In this document: piece after piece, positions 39,471-41,990 of the stretch | Layout of the letters: each line of letters begins with the position of its first letter | Numbering within the stretch: the first letter of the stretch is position 1 | NCBI GenBank assembly: GCA_947258735.1 | Contig: CAMYJJ010000002.1 | Span: forward strand, 1-41,990 | Direction: 5' to 3' | DNA from: Thermodesulfovibrionia bacterium | Lineage (GTDB): Bacteria > Nitrospirota > Thermodesulfovibrionia > UBA6902 | DNA: 41,990 nucleotides | Position numbers and translations under genes: made by a program | Notes under the pieces: generated by a model | The model's database searches: none | Seen by the model: only the letters and a program-made list of their open reading frames with translations | Told to the model about the DNA's origin: nothing

Positions 39471-40484
39471 ATGAATAGAGTATTATCGGTCATAGCAGTA
39501 TTAACAATACTGTTTTCAGTAGTGGGCTGCACGAAAAAAGAAGAACAGGCTGCAGGAAAAGCAGCAAAGGATGTTGCTGCTAAAGCTGCGGGGGAAACTA
39601 AAAGAATAGTATTTGGCGGTGGCCCTGCCGGTGGAACATTCCAGGTCGTTGCAAATGCCATCCAGACCTATGGACCTGTAAAAGAGATGAAGGGAGTTAC
39701 GGTAAAGGCACAGTCATCAGCCGGATCTGTTGAAAACCTGAGAAAAGCAAATTCAGGCAAGCACGATTTCTCAGTTGTGTATTCAGGACATACATACCTC
39801 GGCAGAAACGGTATGATGAAAAATGATGCCACCAAGTATGAAAACGTTATGGCCGTAGCATATCTGTACGGGGCTCCTGCCCAGCTCGTAGTAAAGAAGG
39901 GTTCGGGCATAAAAAGCACAAAAGACCTGGTCGGAAAAAAGGTAGGCGTCGGTAATGCCGGATCCGGAGCATTTGCCAACTGCGAGCTGTTCTTTACCCA
40001 CATGGGAGTCTGGGACAAGATCGAGAGGAACGCCATGGGATATAATGATGCAGCCCAGGCCTTTGGAAACAACCAGCTGGATGCATTCTGGCTGTTCACG
40101 GCCTTCCCGAGCGGTGCGGTCATCATGGCGGCTCAGACCAATGATATTGATCTGATCAACCTTGGTAAAGACGCCGAAGACAGCGGATATTTTAAAAAAT
40201 ATCCCTATTTTGGAAAGCTTTCCGTCCCGGCCGGCACATACAAGGGGGTAGACTATGACACCCCGTCGTTCTTTGATTCTACCCTCTGGGTAGCAAATAA
40301 GGATGTACCGGATGAAGTAGTGTATAAACTGCTGTCAGTAATTTTTACAGATGAGGGCCTTGCCCATATGGTAGGCCAGAAAAAGACCTTCAAGGCCATG
40401 AGCGTAAAGGACGGTCTGAAGGGTATTGTTACCCCTATTCACCCCGGAGCAATGAAGTTCTGGAAAGAAAAGGGTATTATGTAA
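39471..40484 (+). CDS. TAXI-family TRAP transporter solute-binding lipoprotein
   Basis: TAXI proteins are the substrate-binding part of a subtype of TRAP transporters that take up organic acids with an ion gradient. The 337-residue protein has a signal peptide ending in lipobox VVGC (Cys20), an Ala/Lys linker, then RIVFGGGPAGGTFQVVANAI, the TAXI glycine-rich start, SSAGSVENLRKANSGKHDFSVVYSG (split here as SAGSVENLRKANSG and DFSVVYSG), and LVGKKVGVGNAGSGA. PSFFDSTLWVANKDVPDEVVY and HPGAMKFWKEKGI end the domain. AAAGGAGG lies before the ATG. The permease gene follows after 84 bp, as is usual. Confidence 0.94.
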   Translation: MNRVLSVIAVLTILFSVVGCTKKEEQAAGKAAKDVAAKAAGETKRIVFGGGPAGGTFQVVANAIQTYGPVKEMKGVTVKAQSSAGSVENLRKANSGKHDFSVVYSGHTYLGRNGMMKNDATKYENVMAVAYLYGAPAQLVVKKGSGIKSTKDLVGKKVGVGNAGSGAFANCELFFTHMGVWDKIERNAMGYNDAAQAFGNNQLDAFWLFTAFPSGAVIMAAQTNDIDLINLGKDAEDSGYFKKYPYFGKLSVPAGTYKGVDYDTPSFFDSTLWVANKDVPDEVVYKLLSVIFTDEGLAHMVGQKKTFKAMSVKDGLKGIVTPIHPGAMKFWKEKGIM

Positions 40485-40524
40485 TTTTTTTTCACTATCA
40501 ATCCAACAATACATTACATTTTAA

Positions 40525-40543
40525 GGGCGGGGTCACCCCGCCC
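40525..40543. terminator. GC-rich hairpin between TAXI binding protein and permease
   Basis: gggcgggg-tca-ccccgccc forms a perfect 8-bp GC stem. There is no T-run after it, so it more likely blocks 3' exonucleases and raises the level of binding-protein mRNA over permease mRNA than ends transcription. Confidence 0.55.
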
Positions 40544-40568
40544 CTACATGTAAAAACGATTGAGGAAA

Positions 40569-41990
40569 ATGTACGAAAAACTGAACAAAGCTGAAAAAAT
40601 CCTGTTTGATATCTGCGCAGTTGGACTTGTCCTTTTTTACTCCTATTCAGCCGTGCTGCAGCCAGCATCCACCCAGTACCACAGAGGAATATACGTCATT
40701 GTCACCTACGTTCTTGTGTTTATGCTGTACCGGTCCAAATCACCAGTTATGCGCGTTGTTGATTATGTGCTGATGCTCCTTTCCATTATAAGCGTCGGAT
40801 ACTGGATACAGAACTTTGAAGTCATCAATTATCGGACAGGTGCAGAAACTCAGATTGATATGATTATGGCTGTCATTGGTGTTCTCATTGGCATTGAACT
40901 GGCCAGACGGGTTGTGGGAGGCGTTTTTGTTATTCTCGGGACCCTGCTGCTGTTATATGGTGTTTATGGCGAGTATATGCCTGAACTGATTTCACATGCC
41001 GGCGACACGTTCCCGGAACTCTGTATCAGTATTTTCTACAAGAGTGACGGTGTGTTTGGCATCATGGCCAATGTGCTGGCGACGTATGTGCTTCTCTTTG
41101 TTATTTTCGGTGCATTTCTTGAAAAGTGCGGTGCTGAGAAATTCTTTATTGATTATCCGCTGGCCGCTGTCGGCCATAAAACAGGCGGTCCCGGCAAGGT
41201 ATCAGTTATTGCAAGCGGCCTGTTCGGATCCATATCAGGCAGCGCCATAGCGAACACCGTTTCCACAGGGGCATTTACCATTCCCATGATGAAAAAGGCC
41301 GGATTCAAGCCCCATGTAGCGGGGGGGATAGAGCCGGCCGCGTCCATTGGAGGGATGTTTATGCCGCCTATTATGGGTGCCGGCGGGTTTATCATGGCGG
41401 AACTCACCGGCTTGCCGTATTCAAAGATCATGCTGGTAGCCATATTCCCTGCCCTTATGTACTTTTACAGCGTCTACATGATGGTCCATTTTTATGCGAA
41501 AAAGAACAATATTGTTGGTGAGAAATCTGAACACAATGCCATGTACATTCTGAAAAATGAATGGTTCTATACACTTCCGCTTATCGTGATTACCGTATTC
41601 ATGTTGACCGGGTATTCCCCCGCGTATTCAGCAATCCTTGGTATTGTTGCCTGTCTTGTGGTGAGCTGGTTCAGGAAAGAGACTCGGATTGGTCTGAAGC
41701 AATTCGTCGAAGCGTCAAGGCAGGGGACGGAAAGCAGCCTGAAAATCGGAGCTACCGTCGGAGTAATTGGTATTATCATAGGTGTTCTTACATACAGCGG
41801 ACTGATGCTCACTATTGCAGACATCGTTATTGAGCTTGCAGCGGGCAAGCTGTTCCTGACAATTCTTCTGATCGCGCTCGTCTCGCTTGTCCTCGGCATG
41901 GGGGTCCCGGTAACAGCTGCGTATCTCATTACTGCTGTGGTTGCCGTCCCCGCATTACTTCACCTTGGCGTTAATGAAATTGCGGCCCAC
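40569..41990 (+). CDS. TRAP transporter fused 4TM/12TM permease (DctQM-type, TAXI partner), cut by window edge
   Basis: The frame from the ATG at 40569 (MYEKLNKAEKILFDICAVGL) stays open for 474 codons to the window end. The first ~125 residues form the small DctQ-like part with about four membrane helices; the rest is the large DctM-like part. Family blocks are IGIELARRVVGGVFVILG, GKVSVIASGLFGSISGSAIANT, GAFTIPMMKKAGFKPHVAGGIE (in pieces TIPMMKKAGF and PHVAGGIEPAAS), GGMFMPPIMGAGGFIMAEL and LVLGMGVPVTAAYLI. Fused QM subunits are the rule in TAXI systems. GAGG lies five bases before the ATG. About 150-200 residues are probably missing. Confidence 0.95.
   Translation, partial: MYEKLNKAEKILFDICAVGLVLFYSYSAVLQPASTQYHRGIYVIVTYVLVFMLYRSKSPVMRVVDYVLMLLSIISVGYWIQNFEVINYRTGAETQIDMIMAVIGVLIGIELARRVVGGVFVILGTLLLLYGVYGEYMPELISHAGDTFPELCISIFYKSDGVFGIMANVLATYVLLFVIFGAFLEKCGAEKFFIDYPLAAVGHKTGGPGKVSVIASGLFGSISGSAIANTVSTGAFTIPMMKKAGFKPHVAGGIEPAASIGGMFMPPIMGAGGFIMAELTGLPYSKIMLVAIFPALMYFYSVYMMVHFYAKKNNIVGEKSEHNAMYILKNEWFYTLPLIVITVFMLTGYSPAYSAILGIVACLVVSWFRKETRIGLKQFVEASRQGTESSLKIGATVGVIGIIIGVLTYSGLMLTIADIVIELAAGKLFLTILLIALVSLVLGMGVPVTAAYLITAVVAVPALLHLGVNEIAAH

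Overview
This 42-kb window is a dense bacterial chromosome segment of moderate GC, with no rRNA or tRNA and no prophage. The genes are an anaerobe-leaning core set: rubrerythrin, a selenocysteine-containing SelD, a complete Mla lipid-transport set (so a Gram-negative envelope), an Aquifex-like short aconitase, two phosphofructokinases of different type, and a TAXI-type TRAP transporter. Together with the many short dispersed palindromes, this suggests Nitrospirota or a deltaproteobacterial (Desulfobacterota-like) lineage. That placement is inference; no marker here settles it.

Layout. 1-1.0 kb: rpsB-tsf on the minus strand. 1.4-6.8 kb: small lipoprotein, bactofilin, UPF0104 flippase-like protein, creatininase-family amidohydrolase, an unrecognised protein, an MBL-fold hydrolase and an HDAC-like deacetylase. 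6.9-8.5 kb: hisC-hisB. 8.7-13.7 kb: sugar-phosphate block with a GGDD (PPi-type) PFK facing a GGDG (ATP-type) PFK, then class II aldolase and myo-inositol-1-phosphate synthase. 13.9-19.5 kb: scpA, a HEAT-repeat protein, selD with an in-frame UGA, a PHP phosphoesterase-TPR pair, and a B12-binding radical SAM protein. 19.7-23.3 kb: DUF2914 protein, rubrerythrin, malate dehydrogenase, glutamate dehydrogenase. 31.1-23.7 kb (minus strand): aconitase-citrate synthase-mlaE-mlaF-mlaD-mlaC-mlaA, where MlaF carries a degenerate GGDEF-like C-terminal domain. 31.3-35.1 kb: ThDP enzyme, aldehyde dehydrogenase and gamma-carbonic anhydrase. 35.15-38.6 kb: an accessory island. 38.6-42 kb: b561-like membrane protein and a TAXI TRAP transporter cut by the window end.

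The most unusual stretch is 35.15-38.03 kb. Four long imperfect palindromes (R1-R4, 85-109 bp), each built from a roughly 9-bp word, alternate with single genes: R1 - four-helix-bundle (S23/IVP) gene - R2 - membrane protein - R3 - lytic transglycosylase - R4. R1 and R2 are direct copies (73/85 identical). R3 and R4 are inverted copies (102/109 identical), so the transglycosylase sits inside a long inverted repeat. A second, truncated S23-type gene at 38.5 kb has its own inverted repeat made of a different word. Further gene-free inverted word arrays occur at 9.9, 14.9 and 33.0 kb. I read this as a family of S23-protein-linked, IVS-like palindromic elements, which is a hypothesis.

Other notable points: at least five genes (the MBL hydrolase, hisC, scpA, selD, PHP) have a -10-like box ending 8-9 nt before the ATG and no Shine-Dalgarno, suggesting leaderless mRNAs. 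Two families of MITE-like dispersed palindromes also lie between genes.
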